Shown: positions 1 to 11,298, counted from the first letter of the stretch. The stretch is 64,000 nucleotides of DNA from Tragulus kanchil (GCA_022376925.1 JAIOJX010000002.1:63636001-63700000), one strand, 5' to 3'. Numbers and translations are program-made. The notes: a model not told the origin generated them from the letters alone.

Positions 1-281
1 GGTGCCGGTTCGAGCCCTGGCCTGGGAAGATCCCACGTGCCGCGGAGCGGCTGGACTGATGTGTCCAACTACCGAGCCGGAGCTCTGGAGCGCATGCGCC
101 CAGAGCCGGTGCTCTGCAATGACAGATGCCACCGCGATGGGAGGCCCACAGGAGCCAAAGAACAAAGACAAATGAAAATAGAGAAATGAAAGACCAATAG
201 AAGTGGCCCGCCCGCTCCCTTCCCTCCCCAACCCAACCCCCGCCCAAAGTAAATAAATAAATAATTAAAAAAAAAAAAAAA
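1..281 (+). mobile_element. Young CHR-like tRNA-derived SINE, 5' end cut by window
   Basis: The left edge starts just before the B-box-like ggttcgagccc. The copy then runs through the body shared with 5631-5964 and the inverse of 13416-13745, 34274-34603 and 41957-42276. It ends in the GC-rich module (agaagtggcccgcccgctcc), AAAT repeats and an A tail. Short open frames in it are SINE translations and not genes. Confidence 0.9.
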
Positions 282-369
282 CTGATTGAAGATATTTAAG
301 TAAGTTGCCCTACCTCAGACCTCCTTATTATATGGCATTAGAACTTTGTTTTATTTCTATGACTTTGAG

Positions 370-412
370 TTAAGTGTGTTCTTTCTTTCTTTCTTTCTTT
401 CTTTTTTTTTTT
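370..412. repeat. (TTTC)n microsatellite with T tract
   Basis: Seven or so ttct units are followed by a run of T. It is a simple sequence and lies close to the start of the first duplicated unit. Confidence 0.85.
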
Positions 413-491
413 GCCTGCAGTCAAAGGCTTGTCAACTGTTATGGGGCCTATTGAATAGGGCAGAGTGAGGAAAAAAGATGAAAGAGCATTG

Positions 492-2702
492 ATTTCCAGC
501 TACTGTGGGTGGGGTAAGTGGCTGAAAAGGACACATCATTCTGGGCTTCCTTCTGAGTATAGGAACCTGAAGAAATGAATCAAAGGAAGGTGATTGAGAC
601 CCCATATAGTCCAGTTTCTGCTCAGTATTCCATTAAAAAAAAAATCACAAATAAAATTCCAATGTTCCTTTGGCTTCTTAAAAAAAAAAAAAAGGTTTTT
701 GGTGAGATGATTAGCATTTATCTAATTCACATCAAGAAAAATTTAAAGCCTCTATTTCTGTGACCTTAAACTTTGTGTTAAAAATATCTATTCCTCCAAA
801 CCACTCTCTTCCAAAGTTAACTGCCAATCCACAGTTGCTCAAAACCACAGACTAAGCTCCTCCTAGTGCCTCCTTTTCTTTCCCCTTCTTTCACTTTCAT
901 TCTTTCTTCCTGGCACCAGGGCAAGAATATTTGTCAGTTTTGGAGTGCAGTTCTCCATCCTGGGTTTTCCCAAGTCCATTTTCCTTTGTTTGTGCCAATT
1001 CTCTGGCACAAACCCCCAAGAACTTACACAGTCAGACTTCTCTGGGGCTAGGAGCACAACGCTGTGAACATTCACACCTCACTTATTACTATTTTTTGTT
1101 CTAAAAAATTCACAGCTCCAGATTAGGAAACTCTATAGGACAAATGACCTGGTTTCTTCAACAAATAAATTTCAAAGTGGCAGAAGGAGGGGAGAGATAA
1201 AGGGGAAATTTACAGATAGGCAAAGACTAAAGAAACATACTAACCAGTGATAATATATGAACCTTATCTGGATTTTCTTTCCACTCCCTCCCAAAGAAAT
1301 CTACTCATACTAATGACATTTATGGGATTTTAAAAATTAGAACACTGATTGGATATTTGATAATATTAAGACAACATTGTTAATTTTATTTGTAATAATG
1401 GTATTGCAATTTAAGGTATTAGCTTTTAGAGATTTCTACTAGAATATTTACAGATCCAATTGTATGGTCAGGGGATTCCCAGGTAGCTCAGTGGTAAAGG
1501 ATCTGCTTGCCAAGCAGGAGATGGGGGTTTGATCCCTTGGTCAGGAATATCCCCTGGAGAAGGAAATGGCAACCCATGCCAGTAAGGAACACTTGAAGGA
1601 GAAAATAAAAATTTCCAGCTACTGTGGGTGGGGTAAGTGGCTGAAAAGGACACATTCTGGGCTTCCTTCTGAGTATAGGAACCTGAAGAAATGAATCAAA
1701 GGAAGGTGATTGAGACCCCATATAGTCCAGTTTCTGCTCAGTATTCCATTAAAAAAAAAATCACAAATAAAATTCCAATGTTCCTTTGGCTTCTTAAAAA
1801 AAAAAAAAAGGTTTTTGGTGAGATGATTAGCATTTATCTAATTCACATCAAGAAAAATTTAAAGCCTCTATTTCTGTGACCTTAAACTTTGTGTTAAAAA
1901 TATCTATTCCTCCAAACCACTCTCTCTTCCAAAGTTAACTGCCAATCCACAGTTGCTCAAAACCACAGACTAAGCTCCTCCTAGTGCCTCCTTTTCTTTC
2001 CCCTTCTTTCACTTTCATTCTTTCTTCCTGGCACCAGGGCAAGAATATTTGTCAGTTTTGGAGTGCAGTTCTCCATCCTGGGTTTTCCCAAGTCCATTTT
2101 CCTTTGTTTGTGCCAATTCTCTGGCACAAACCCCCAAGAACTTACACAGTCAGACTTCTCTGGGGCTAGGAGCACAACGCTGTGAACATTCACACCTCAC
2201 TTATTACTATTTTTTGTTCTAAAAAATTCACAGCTCCAGATTAGGAAACTCTATAGGACAAATGACCTGGTTTCTTCAACAAATAAATTTCAAAGTGGCA
2301 GAAGGAGGGGAGAGATAAAGGGGAAATTTACAGATAGGCAAAGACTAAAGAAACATACTAACCAGTGATAATATATGAACCTTATCTGGATTTTCTTTCC
2401 ACTCCCTCCCAAAGAAATCTACTCATACTAATGACATTTATGGGATTTTAAAAATTAGAACACTGATTGGATATTTGATAATATTAAGACAACATTGTTA
2501 ATTTTATTTGTAATAATGGTATTGCAATTTAAGGTATTAGCTTTTAGAGATTTCTACTAGAATATTTACAGATCCAATTGTATGGTCAGGGGATTCCCAG
2601 GTAGCTCAGTGGTAAAGGATCTGCTTGCCAAGCAGGAGATGGGGGTTTGATCCCTTGGTCAGGAATATCCCCTGGAGAAGGAAATGGCAACCCATGCCAG
2701 TA
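492..2702. repeat. Tandem duplication A (492-1584 / 1611-2702)
   Basis: Two head-to-tail copies of about 1,093 and 1,092 bases are separated by a 26-base unmatched spacer (1585-1610). I see only a 3-base indel near the start of copy 2 and a 2-base indel in a CT run. Copy 1 cuts its Bov-tA short at 1584, whereas copy 2 carries the complete element with a target-site duplication. The unit has no gene. Near-identity together with ten similar pairs in the window suggests an assembly artefact, but a recent true duplication cannot be excluded from sequence alone. Confidence 0.95.
1472..1584 (+). mobile_element. Bov-tA SINE, truncated at duplication junction
   Basis: The tRNA-like head (aggtagctcagtggtaaagg) and the start of the Bov-A body are present. 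The element stops at the internal junction of duplication A, while the matching copy at 2591 is complete. Confidence 0.85.
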
Positions 2703-2790
2703 TTACTGCCTGGAAAATTCCATGGACAGAGGAACCTGGTAGGGTCACAAAACGGTCATACGCAACTTAGTGACTAAGCAACAGCAACTA
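2591..2790 (+). mobile_element. Bov-tA SINE, complete
   Basis: A tRNA-derived head is followed by the Bov-A body (ggcaacccatgccagtat, then the ccatggacagaggaacctgg core). It is flanked by the 10-base direct repeat tatggtcagg at 2581-2590 and 2791-2800, the footprint of L1-type retrotransposition. Confidence 0.92.
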
Positions 2791-2883
2791 TATGGTCAGG
2801 TATTTGCTTCAAAATAATGTGGAATGGGTGGAAGTGGCCATAAATTCATCCTTATTTAATCTGGAAAATTGGTATCTAAAATG

Positions 2884-3057
2884 AAGTTGCTCAGTCATGT
2901 CTGACCATTTGTGACCCATAGGTGAGGCATAGAATTCTCTAGGCAAGAATACTGGAGTGGGTAGCCTTTGCCTTCTCCAGGGGATCTTCCCAACCTAGGG
3001 ACTGAACCCAGGTCTCTTGTATTGCAGGTGAATTCTTTACCCTCTGAGCCACCAGCC
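2884..3057 (-). mobile_element. Bov-tA SINE, antisense
   Basis: The antisense Bov-A body is recognisable (caggcaagaatactggagtg-type core near 2940) and ends with the reversed tRNA head (ctctgagccaccag). It is moderately diverged. Confidence 0.85.
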
Positions 3058-3134
3058 TATATCAAGGCTTATTCTTTTTCTGTTTGTAGTTGAATTTCTC
3101 TGTAACAAATGTCAAGCTATGATGACAGGTATAT

Positions 3135-3181
3135 ACAGATAGATAGGTAGATAAATAGATAGGTAGATAAAGAAAGAGAGA
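3135..3181. repeat. (GATA)n-like microsatellite
   Basis: Imperfect gata/ggta tetranucleotide units run into an aaag/gaga tract. Confidence 0.85.
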
Positions 3182-3243
3182 AACAGAGACTCTTACAGAA
3201 ATAAATGACAGATGAACCTGAAAATACCACTGGTAAGTCACTT

Positions 3244-3478
3244 GAGCTCCCCAGGTAGTGCAGTGGTAAAGAATTTGTCTGCCTACGCAAGAAGTACACT
3301 AGGTGCAAGTTCAATCCCTGAGTCAGGAAGAACCCCTGGAAGAGGAAATGGCAACATGCTCCAGTATTCTTGCCTGGAAAATTCCATGGACTGAGGAGCC
3401 TGGTAGGCTACAGTCCATAGGGTTGCAAAAGAGTCAGATACACCTGAGCAACTGAGCATACAACACACACACACACAC
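3244..3478 (+). mobile_element. Bov-tA SINE with (AC)n tail
   Basis: Tail follows body follows tRNA head (ccccaggtagtgcagtggta). The 3' end is an ACACAC run, a common end for Bov-tA elements. Confidence 0.88.
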
Positions 3479-4654
3479 GTGACTTGGTGGGGGCAGCTAG
3501 ATGAGGCTTGAGAAGAATAATCCTAGAAACACTATAGTTTCTCTATGTATACATCAGGCTCATCAGTTATCTCCCTGCATAATTTGTATGTTAGAACTCA
3601 TGTTTCAAGTGCACTGCATAGTGTTTGCAATGATCCTGCAGGGCACCACAGCATTTCCAAATTTACTCAACTCCCTTCTTCCCACTCACTTCATATATGC
3701 CTACAGGGAAAAAAAATTATTAACCACAGCCTTTGTCAACACATCTACTTGAAGAAAAACATGTGAAGCAAGACAGGCCATAGAGAGATCTGTGGCCATT
3801 TTCTTTGAGCCACTAATGCCATCACCATTTATAAGAGGAATTTTTAAAATCCATCATTTCTGTCTGCCACAATGTCTGTGTTCAAGTATTCATCTCTTCT
3901 CCATATTTAGGATGGCTCATACGTGAGAAGGAGGTCAGAGGCCAAATTATATTTAAACATCTCATTTTAAGTTGCCTGAGAAGATGTAAAATTATTTTTC
4001 TTTCATTATGACTCATTCTTTTATGAAAGACCTTAAGTTCAGGTTCTAATATCTTCAAAATATTCACTCTGTTTCGTTCATCTGAGTGTTTAAACTCAAT
4101 CTCTAAGGTTTCTTGGTGTAATTCTTTTTCATGACTCATTTTTATTCATACGAGTTCCAATTTCTAACTGTGAAACTGATAGTCTTATTTAGTTATTGAA
4201 ACAAATAACTGTTAAACTCAAAACATTTGTATGTTCCTGTCATGTGGAGTTTGTACAAATTTCTCTACCTGAAAGAAAAGTGTAATTCCTTACTTGGTTA
4301 TTCGGCTTTGTAGTTTTTCAGAGCACATATGAAGTTCAGCCTGCAGGGTAGCAGATTCAAGATTAGGAAGTTTATTATCCCAAATCCTAAATCATCAATG
4401 GATTCCTGAAGAAGACTAACATATGATATAGACATATGATATAACATATGATATAGTGGAGGAAGTGGACCAGGGACATATGGAGTAGAGGGATCTTAGA
4501 TGAGGGCATTTGTCTTTTTCTTCCTTGTCTAGTATCTGACCTCCCTTTTATGTTTCAGAAATTCTCTCAATGTAGTAAGAATCTATCTTTTATTATAAAA
4601 ACCAAAAAAGGCGAAATCTGTCTCTTTCTAGCCTCTGAGGTAGCCACTGTTAAG
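3479..4654. other. Gene-free stretch
   Basis: No family recognised. A minus-strand open frame of 85 codons at 3882-4139 has a charged, repeat-like composition and no family I know. A small repeat of the unit acatatgatata occurs at 4420-4457. Confidence 0.5.
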
Positions 4655-5150
4655 ACTTATGATCCAAGCCCAGCCAGTCGAACGCACCTGACTTGGATCT
4701 GGAGTCTGCAACTAGAAGCAGGGGGATTATTTTTGTGACAGTAGCAGCAGCAACAACATCCGGTATCCAGAGGGAGGATTGGCAGTGTCGCCATGGTGAC
4801 AGCCAGTGCTGGGCGCCAGCAGCAATGTTGGTGCACGCTATAATATCCACACCTGGTGGCTTTAGAACTAGTCTTCTCATTGGACTGCTCCTCAAAACTG
4901 ATCCTTTGTAATTCTGGCTGTACCATCACCTTTTCTATTTGTTCATTTTCTGACTGATTCTTTATTTTTGCCCAAAATTCTTCAAGTAACACAATATCTA
5001 TTTAATAAATCATTTCTTAGTTTAATTCAGTCAAAGCCAGCTTGTATTGGTGGTAGGTAACTTTACAGAAAATGGTACCAGGATTGGCTGCAGCATAGAA
5101 CCTCTAAGAAATCTGGGAATTAGAGGACATCCAGTCATTTATAAGGAATA
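4655..5150 (+). mobile_element. Ancient MaLR/ERVL-type LTR remnant with start of internal region
   Basis: An AATAAA-bearing stretch near 5003 is followed by a region resembling the LTR end and the tRNA-binding/internal start of mammalian MaLR elements (acagaaaatggtaccagg near 5065). It is heavily decayed with no open frame. The family call rests on memory of consensus patterns and its limits are approximate. Confidence 0.4.
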
Positions 5151-5186
5151 GAAATCTGTTAGCCTTGGACTAACAATTGGACTAAC

Positions 5187-5230
5187 AATTTTATTAGATA
5201 CCTTGTCATGACAAGGTATCTAATAAAATT
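5187..5230. repeat. Perfect 44-bp palindrome
   Basis: Each arm is 22 bases with no spacer. The centre falls between 5208 and 5209 (cttgtca|tgacaag), and the arms stop pairing exactly at both ends. Immediately upstream, the 12-mer ggactaacaatt is repeated twice (5167-5190). It could be a cruciform-prone site or a fold-back assembly error. Confidence 0.97.
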
Positions 5231-5595
5231 ACCCCCTGAGTTTCTGTAAAGTTCCCACCAAAAGGTAAATTTTGAAGGTTAGAGTCACTGATGGCATTTG
5301 AAGGACATGAGGTATTGAATAACCATAGGGTAAGGTGGGATAAAGGATAAACACCTATCAACTGAAAAATAAACTGACGAACTCAGATCCTAAATTCTTA
5401 TCTCAAGGCATGGATCTGCCTGTCTAGTTCTAACACACCACATCCTCCTCACCCTCCACCCACATCTACTGTGACTTAGCGCTGATTCTTCTCAGTATAC
5501 TGGCATCAGCTGGAAGGAGATGGCTAGATAGATATACATCCCCACTAAGCATCACTTAAAATGCAATGGGTAAGGCTGGTCTTCCCTCATGGTGT

Positions 5596-6030
5596 GGGCT
5601 TCCCTTGTAGCTCAGTAAAGAATCTGCCTGGGGCTTCCCCTGGTGGTCCAGTGGGTAAGGACACCGTCTTACAGTGCAAGGGGCGCCGGTTCGATCCCTG
5701 GCCTGGGAAGATCCCACGTGCCGCGGAGCGGCTGGACTGATGTGTCCAATTACCGAGCCAGAGCTCTGGAGCACATGCGCCCAGAGCTGGCGCTCTGCAA
5801 CGACAGATGCCACCACAGTGGGAGGCCCACAGGAGCCAAAGAACAAAGATGGATGAACATAGAGAAATGAAAAACCAATAGAAGTGGCCCGCCTGCTCCC
5901 CTCCCTCCCCAACCTGACCCCCGCCCAAAATAAATAAATAAATAAATCTTAGAAAAAAAAAAAAAAAGAATCTGCCTGCAAAGCAGGAGACCTGGGTTTC
6001 ACTCCTGGGTTGGGAAGATCCCCTGGAATA
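5596..6030 (+). mobile_element. Bov-tA SINE split by a younger SINE
   Basis: The left part is 5596-5630 and the right part resumes at 5965 with the same aaagaatctgcctg, continuing through gcaggagacctgggtttc to about 6030. The insertion at 5631-5964 separates them. The 3' Bov-A body is missing beyond that. Confidence 0.88.
5631..5964 (+). mobile_element. Young CHR-like SINE, full length, nested in Bov-tA
   Basis: This complete element starts gggcttcccctggtggtcca and has a box-A-like and a box-B-like (ggttcgatccc) pol III promoter. It ends with the GC-rich module, AAAT repeats and an A tail. Target-site duplication is aaagaatctgcctg at 5617-5630 and 5965-5978. Its frames give the recurrent spurious peptide starting MVQWVRTP. 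Confidence 0.93.
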
Positions 6031-6157
6031 GTAGAAGCACATAGGAGGAGTAACCACCTGGTTTTAGTGTAACTGTGGAAGCGTTCACATTCAAGGCTGA
6101 GATAGATAAAAAGAAGAGGAAAGCCTTTTAGGCAGGGTACCGCATAGCCTAAGATAA

Positions 6158-6616
6158 TGTGCGGGGACCTTCCGCAGAAAGGAAGGCAGCGGATTGCCCC
6201 CGACTGAACCGGGAGATCTCGGAGAGAGGCAAGTCTTGCTGCCGGCCCCCCAGCCCCCTCGGCGCATGCCGGGGACAATCAGACACGGAAGGGGTTCTGT
6301 CAAAGCAGTTCCGTTTTATTAGTGCAGACTTACAGCTTTTATAGGCAAACGAAGGGGGTCTTGCAAGGGGCTTTCTATAGTTACACCAATCAAGCTAAAG
6401 GTCAAGCAATTATGCATTTACATTGCAATAGGAATCTATGGTGAGCATGCATTGTCCACGAGCGCGGAAACCAGGGGGATCAATCAGAAGTTTTGACAAA
6501 CGACTTTAGATCACGCCCTCGTCTCTTCCTGTAGGCGTCATCTTAGCTCCAAATTGCAAATATGCGCTTAAGCTTCCTTATGCTTGCAAAGGCCCTCTTT
6601 CATTTAGGGCCCCACA
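6158..6616 (-). mobile_element. Solo LTR of an endogenous retrovirus
   Basis: The 459-bp element, read on the minus strand, starts tgtggggccc and ends cgcaca. The 4-base direct repeat ataa flanks it (6154-6157, 6617-6620). It holds a TATA-box-like TATAAAA (6337-6343 reversed) and an AATAAA signal (6315-6320 reversed) in correct order. No gag, pol or env sequence adjoins it, so it is a solo LTR left by recombination. A 4-base duplication favours a gammaretrovirus-like (ERV1) origin. Confidence 0.85.
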
Positions 6617-6620
6617 ATAA

Positions 6621-7318
6621 TGGAGTATGCCATGCTCAGGGCATTGCATGGTATTTGATACTAAAGATTTGGGGCATCAGAAATAAGGATTAGAGAGTAA
6701 GACTACCAATATTATTCCCTTTGCATTGTGATGAGTCAACCAGGAAATACTAAGGACCTACACTGTTTTTTGTAAATCTTTTGAGTGATGACAGCAGTCA
6801 ATATAAAATAATGTGACCCCAATGAAGGAATTCTCAGTAGACCTCAGATTTTTTTTCTGATATGTTTTCAACCATGACTTCAAATAATTCAAAAGCACCA
6901 TTTTTTTTTGGTTCATTCATTATTTTATCATGTTTAACATCTAACTCCAAAAGATCTTATTTAGGATGAAAAAAATCCTATATTACTTTTTGTGCATTTG
7001 ACCTTGATCATAGTTCAACTTAAGATGTGGCTCTCGTTGACCTATGCTGGTATCCTCGGGCCATTATTTCTCCTATTTTTCTTCACATCTTTTTGAAATG
7101 GGCAGGATGCTGAACTCTCCCCCACTAAATCCCATCACTAATGTGTCTGCTCAGATTCACGGAAGTGCTCAAGCTGGTCACAGTGGTGATGCAATGTCTT
7201 CCTGTGAATAACTTCAGGCTCCCTGGGAAGGCATTGCATGACCTTACATGCCATCTGCCAAGCCATCTGTGCCTTATTCCAGAACCTAAATAAAAGCAAT
7301 AATCCCTGAGAACTCATA
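6621..7318. other. Gene-free stretch
   Basis: No family recognised. AT-rich single-copy-looking sequence with no credible coding frame. Confidence 0.5.
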
Positions 7319-7440
7319 GGCACCATTCACTCCACAAACATTTATTGAGTGCCTACTATGTCAAGGGTAACTCTGCAACATGCTACGGGTAAAGAAGTCT
7401 CACAGAGAAGAGCAATAAAACAAGCAACTAACTACAAGAC
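7319..7440 (-). mobile_element. L2 LINE 3' end, antisense, degenerate
   Basis: The signature acaaacatttattgagtgcc followed by tactatgtca is the reverse of the common L2 3' terminus. Downstream resembles the usual degraded L2 tail. Confidence 0.65.
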
Positions 7441-7924
7441 AGTTTCACAAGAGATACATACAGAAGGATGTGCAGATTCTAAGGCAAGAATATGCACTTT
7501 GGAAAGAATGTAATAGAAAGGTTTTCTTTCTTTTAAAGTGTATACATGCTACTAAGCATTTAATTTGACCATATAGAAAAACATCATCAATGGTAGTGAT
7601 AGAGTGTGTTAAATTGTCTTGAGTCAGGTAATTATATTGGTCATAAAATGAATGAAAGTGTTCTGCTTTCAGCTTGTGAAATGTTACCTATTACTCATCC
7701 TTGAATGAACAGAGCCCCCAGGGAGAGAAAGATCGATGAGCTTGATAGGGGAGAGTGAAGATCTTGAGAAAAGCACTGCTCCTTGTGACACTTGCAACCA
7801 CGGATATAATTGCATATTCTTCCACTCCTGTGTGTTAGGTTTTATTTATGTCAGGAAAAGACTCCTGCCAGTATGTACAAATGGGAATGCTCTTGGCTCC
7901 CTCCACCCATGTGCTGATGATTCC

Positions 7925-8110
7925 AGTTATATCTTCAACTGTAATATTTATAGGCTTACTTTTATGGCAAATTTATTATGTGCCAGACACTGGACTGCAG
8001 TACAGAGGTAATGACACTTAATCCCTCACAGAAACTCTTGGAGGTTTCCATTGGCTTCCTCTTGCCCGTGAGTAAATGAAGGCTCAGAGAAACGTAGCAA
8101 TGGAGTGGCT
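7925..8110 (-). mobile_element. MIR SINE, antisense, degenerate
   Basis: Features in order are the tttattatgtgccagacact motif, a taatccctcacagaaactct segment, and gtgagtaaatgaaggctcag with agagaaacgtagcaa. All match the reverse complement of MIR in the expected order. Confidence 0.75.
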
Positions 8111-9129
8111 GACACTGGAAACAGATGACCCATTCAGAAGGGACCATTTTCAAAGATGGAAATGGGTAAGGAAACCCGTAAGGGATGGTGAAGGATGCAA
8201 TAAGGACACAGTCATGACAACAGGAACATGCCATAGTAGGCAGCCTCCACCACACCCAGACCCATAAGATAAAGGGAAGACATGGACGTTATTAGAGCCA
8301 CATGAAGACTTGAGGGAAGAAAGGTCATCCTCTAGGAGCTGAACCATAGTGGACTCAGCCACCGGTAGAACCAGGGGGAAAGGAGGAAGTCTGCTATACC
8401 TTGACCTCCACTGTCTCTGCTCCCATCCTCCAGCCTCCTGAATGTGATTCCCATTGACCAAACCCACCCAGGAACAGAAGAAAGGGAGCCTAGGTGATAT
8501 GCTCTGAGAAGTTCAGCATGGAGAGAGTAAGTGTGATGAGGGGAGGTGGGAGTGAATAGAATCACTAGCACACATGACTTTCCCAGGGTCGCACAGATAG
8601 TAAGAGGCAGTGCCCACAGAGTCTACCAAAATGTTATCTTATACTTCAAAGAATACTATTTCCACTGGGACAAGTCACTTTCCAGTAAATTATATTCATA
8701 ACTATTTCAGAGATCATATATTTTATACAACCAAAACTTTAAAAAATGATATCCTTTATAAAATCAAAATACTTTCATTCCTAAAGAGGAGAATTTCTAT
8801 CAATCAGAGCTATTCAAAGATTACCTTGATAAGCACTGAGATTCCTTAATGAAGGCATTTAAATCTAGTCGACACTCCATAAATATGGCATGAATGGATG
8901 ACTGTTTACCAACGATCTTAGAAAAATTCCTGTAAATCATAACTTTTCTGTTTCCTTCTAAAAGATTTTGAAATTCCATAAAAATCCAGTATGGTCCTCA
9001 GACCTCTCACTTACAGATGAGGGTTGTTCTAAAGAATAAGTTGTACAAGATGCTTAAGCAATCATGTGACAGGAAATATTGTATTCCCAAGGGGGAAAAT
9101 CATGCGTGATCATGTCTGCATCAGGGATG
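8111..9129. other. Gene-free stretch
   Basis: No gene. A MIR-like tag (cacagatagtaagaggcag) sits at 8590-8610. Antisense open frames across 8150-8570 overlap each other and resemble no known protein. Confidence 0.5.
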
Positions 9130-9522
9130 CTTTCACCTGCTGGGATCAAAAAGTTCTGAGCAGAAATGTTTAAACAAACAGGAAGAAAGGGTTTGTGAGG
9201 CACTTGTCAGAGCTGCTGTCTTTACAGTCCTCCAGTGTTTTTTCCTCATGACTGTGCACTAGATCGTATGATTCCATCCCTAGGACTCACGATTAAACCC
9301 TGAAGAACAAGGAAGTGAGAATGCCTGGATCAGGAAAGCAAAGGTTTCCCCGGATATCTTACCATAGGACCCGGTTTCTATTTCAGGATTACACAGAAGG
9401 AGGTCAGGAAAAGAAGGTTGAAAATACAGAGATGTCAGTGAAGCTAAAGTGTCTGTGGCAGCGCCCTCTAGCGGTGGGAATTGTAAAAATGGCCCTCTAC
9501 CAGGAGAACGGAGCAACACAGG

Positions 9523-9672
9523 CTGAGATGGTTGGATGGCATTCTTGAGTCAATCAATGGACGTGAGTTTGAACAAACTCTGAAAGATAGTGAAGGACAG
9601 GGAAGCCTGGCTTGCTGCAATCCATGGGGTCTCAAAGAGTTGGATACAACCTATCGCCTGAACAACAGCAAC
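9523..9672 (+). mobile_element. BovB (RTE) LINE 3' end
   Basis: The tract atggttggatggcattcttg, followed by gacgtgagtttgaacaaact and gacagggaagcctgg, is the sense-strand end of BovB ORF2 and its 3' tail. It is decayed, with frameshifts. Confidence 0.85.
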
Positions 9673-10591
9673 CAGTAGATATTTGCCTCTGATAAAGCCA
9701 GGCGAGAGCCCACAGCCACCACACACATTCAGATTCAGGCCCCCATGGGTATGCTGTGTTAATTAACCTTTCCTTCAGAGATGAGGGCCAAGAGAATGTC
9801 AGCCCTCAACATTGAGAGTAACTGGAATTGCTGTGACTGGGGAGTTCCTCCGAATGGGTTTTAAAGGTGAACGCAGCGCTTAACACCATCCTTTCTCCTC
9901 CAGTTGAGAAAATGGAACTATCTCTGTTGTAGAAATGGAAGTATCTCTGAATTGGAGCTGATTATTGGCTTATTTTAACCTCCAATCCGATGGGGTTTCT
10001 GACAGAGTTTTGCTCAGCATCTGTTTTAACAGCTTTGGCAATAGGAGCTTCCTGCCTCACAGGGCAACGTCACTATTTTGTTGAAACAACCTTTAAAGCT
10101 TTTTATATTGAACTGAGGCTGGAAGTCTCTTAGGTTCTAATCATTGATCCTAGGTATTTTTTCTAGAGTTTTAAATTGGATTAAAGTCCTATTTCCCATG
10201 TCATCGCATGAGTATTTGAAGTCATCTTTCACCTGCTGGGATCAAAAGTTCTGAGCTTTGGGGTTGAGGCACTTGTCAGAGCTGCTGTCTTTACAGTCCT
10301 CCAGTGTTTTTTCCTCATGACTGTGCACTAGATCGTATGATTCCATCCCTAGGACTCACGATTAAACCCTGAAGAACAAGGAAGTGAGAATGCCTGGATC
10401 AGGAAAGCAAAGGTTTCCCCGGATATCTTACCATAGGACCCGGTTTCTATTTCAGGATTACACAGAAGGAGGTCAGGAAAAGAAGGTTGAAAATACAGAG
10501 ATGTCAGTGAAGCTAAAGTGTCTGTGGCAGCGCCCTCTAGCGGTGGGAATTGTAAAAATGGCCCTCTACCAGGAGAACGGAGCAACACAGG

Positions 10592-10741
10592 CTGAGATGG
10601 TTGGATGGCATTCTTGAGTCAATCAATGGACGTGAGTTTGAACAAACTCTGAAAGATAGTGAAGGACAGGGAAGCCTGGCTTGCTGCAATCCATGGGGTC
10701 TCAAAGAGTTGGATACAACCTATCGCCTGAACAACAGCAAC
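10592..10741 (+). mobile_element. BovB 3' end, second copy
   Basis: Base-for-base repeat of 9523-9672 inside copy 2 of duplication B. It is not an independent insertion. Confidence 0.85.
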
Positions 10742-11298
10742 CAGTAGATATTTGCCTCTGATAAAGCCAGGCGAGAGCCCACAGCCACCACACACATTCA
10801 GATTCAGGCCCCCATGGGTATGCTGTGTTAATTAACCTTTCCTTCAGAGATGAGGGCCAAGAGAATGTCAGCCCTCAACATTGAGAGTAACTGGAATTGC
10901 TGTGACTGGGGAGTTCCTCCGAATGGGTTTTAAAGGTGAACAGCGCTTAACACCATCCTTTCTCCTCCAGTTGAGAAAATGGAACTATCTCTGTTGTAGA
11001 AATGGAAGTATCTCTGAATTGGAGCTGATTATTGGCTTATTTTAACCTCCAATCCGATGGGGTTTCTGACAGAGTTTTGCTCAGCATCTGTTTTAACAGC
11101 TTTGGCAATAGGAGCTTCCTGCCTCACAGGGCAACGTCACTATTTTGTTGAAACAACCTTTAAAGCTTTTTATATTGAACTGAGGCTGGAAGTCTCTTAG
11201 GTTCTAATCATTGATCCTAGGTATTTTTTCTAGAGTTTTAAATTGGATTAAAGTCCTATTTCCCATGTCATCGCATGAGTATTTGAAGTCATCTTTCA

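Larger units (their letters stand above)
9130..11298. repeat. Tandem duplication B (9130-10231 / 10226-11298)
   Basis: Two head-to-tail copies share about 1.03 kb of near-identical sequence from 9196 and 10265 onward. Copy 2 opens with ctttcacctgctgggatcaa, matching 9130, then lacks about 30 bases present at 9163-9195. Six bases (ctttca) are shared across the junction. One further 2-base indel (gaacgcagcg / gaacagcg) is seen. Contains the BovB 3' end in both copies. Confidence 0.95.

Noticed and set aside
575..2193. Repeated frames of 62, 70 and 61 codons
   Set aside because: Same sequence present twice through duplication A; lysine-rich runs come from A tracts; no family similarity.
5556..6057. 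Overlapping open frames of 118 and 156 codons
   Set aside because: They translate the young SINE and adjoining Bov-tA antisense strand; the same peptides recur at every young SINE copy.
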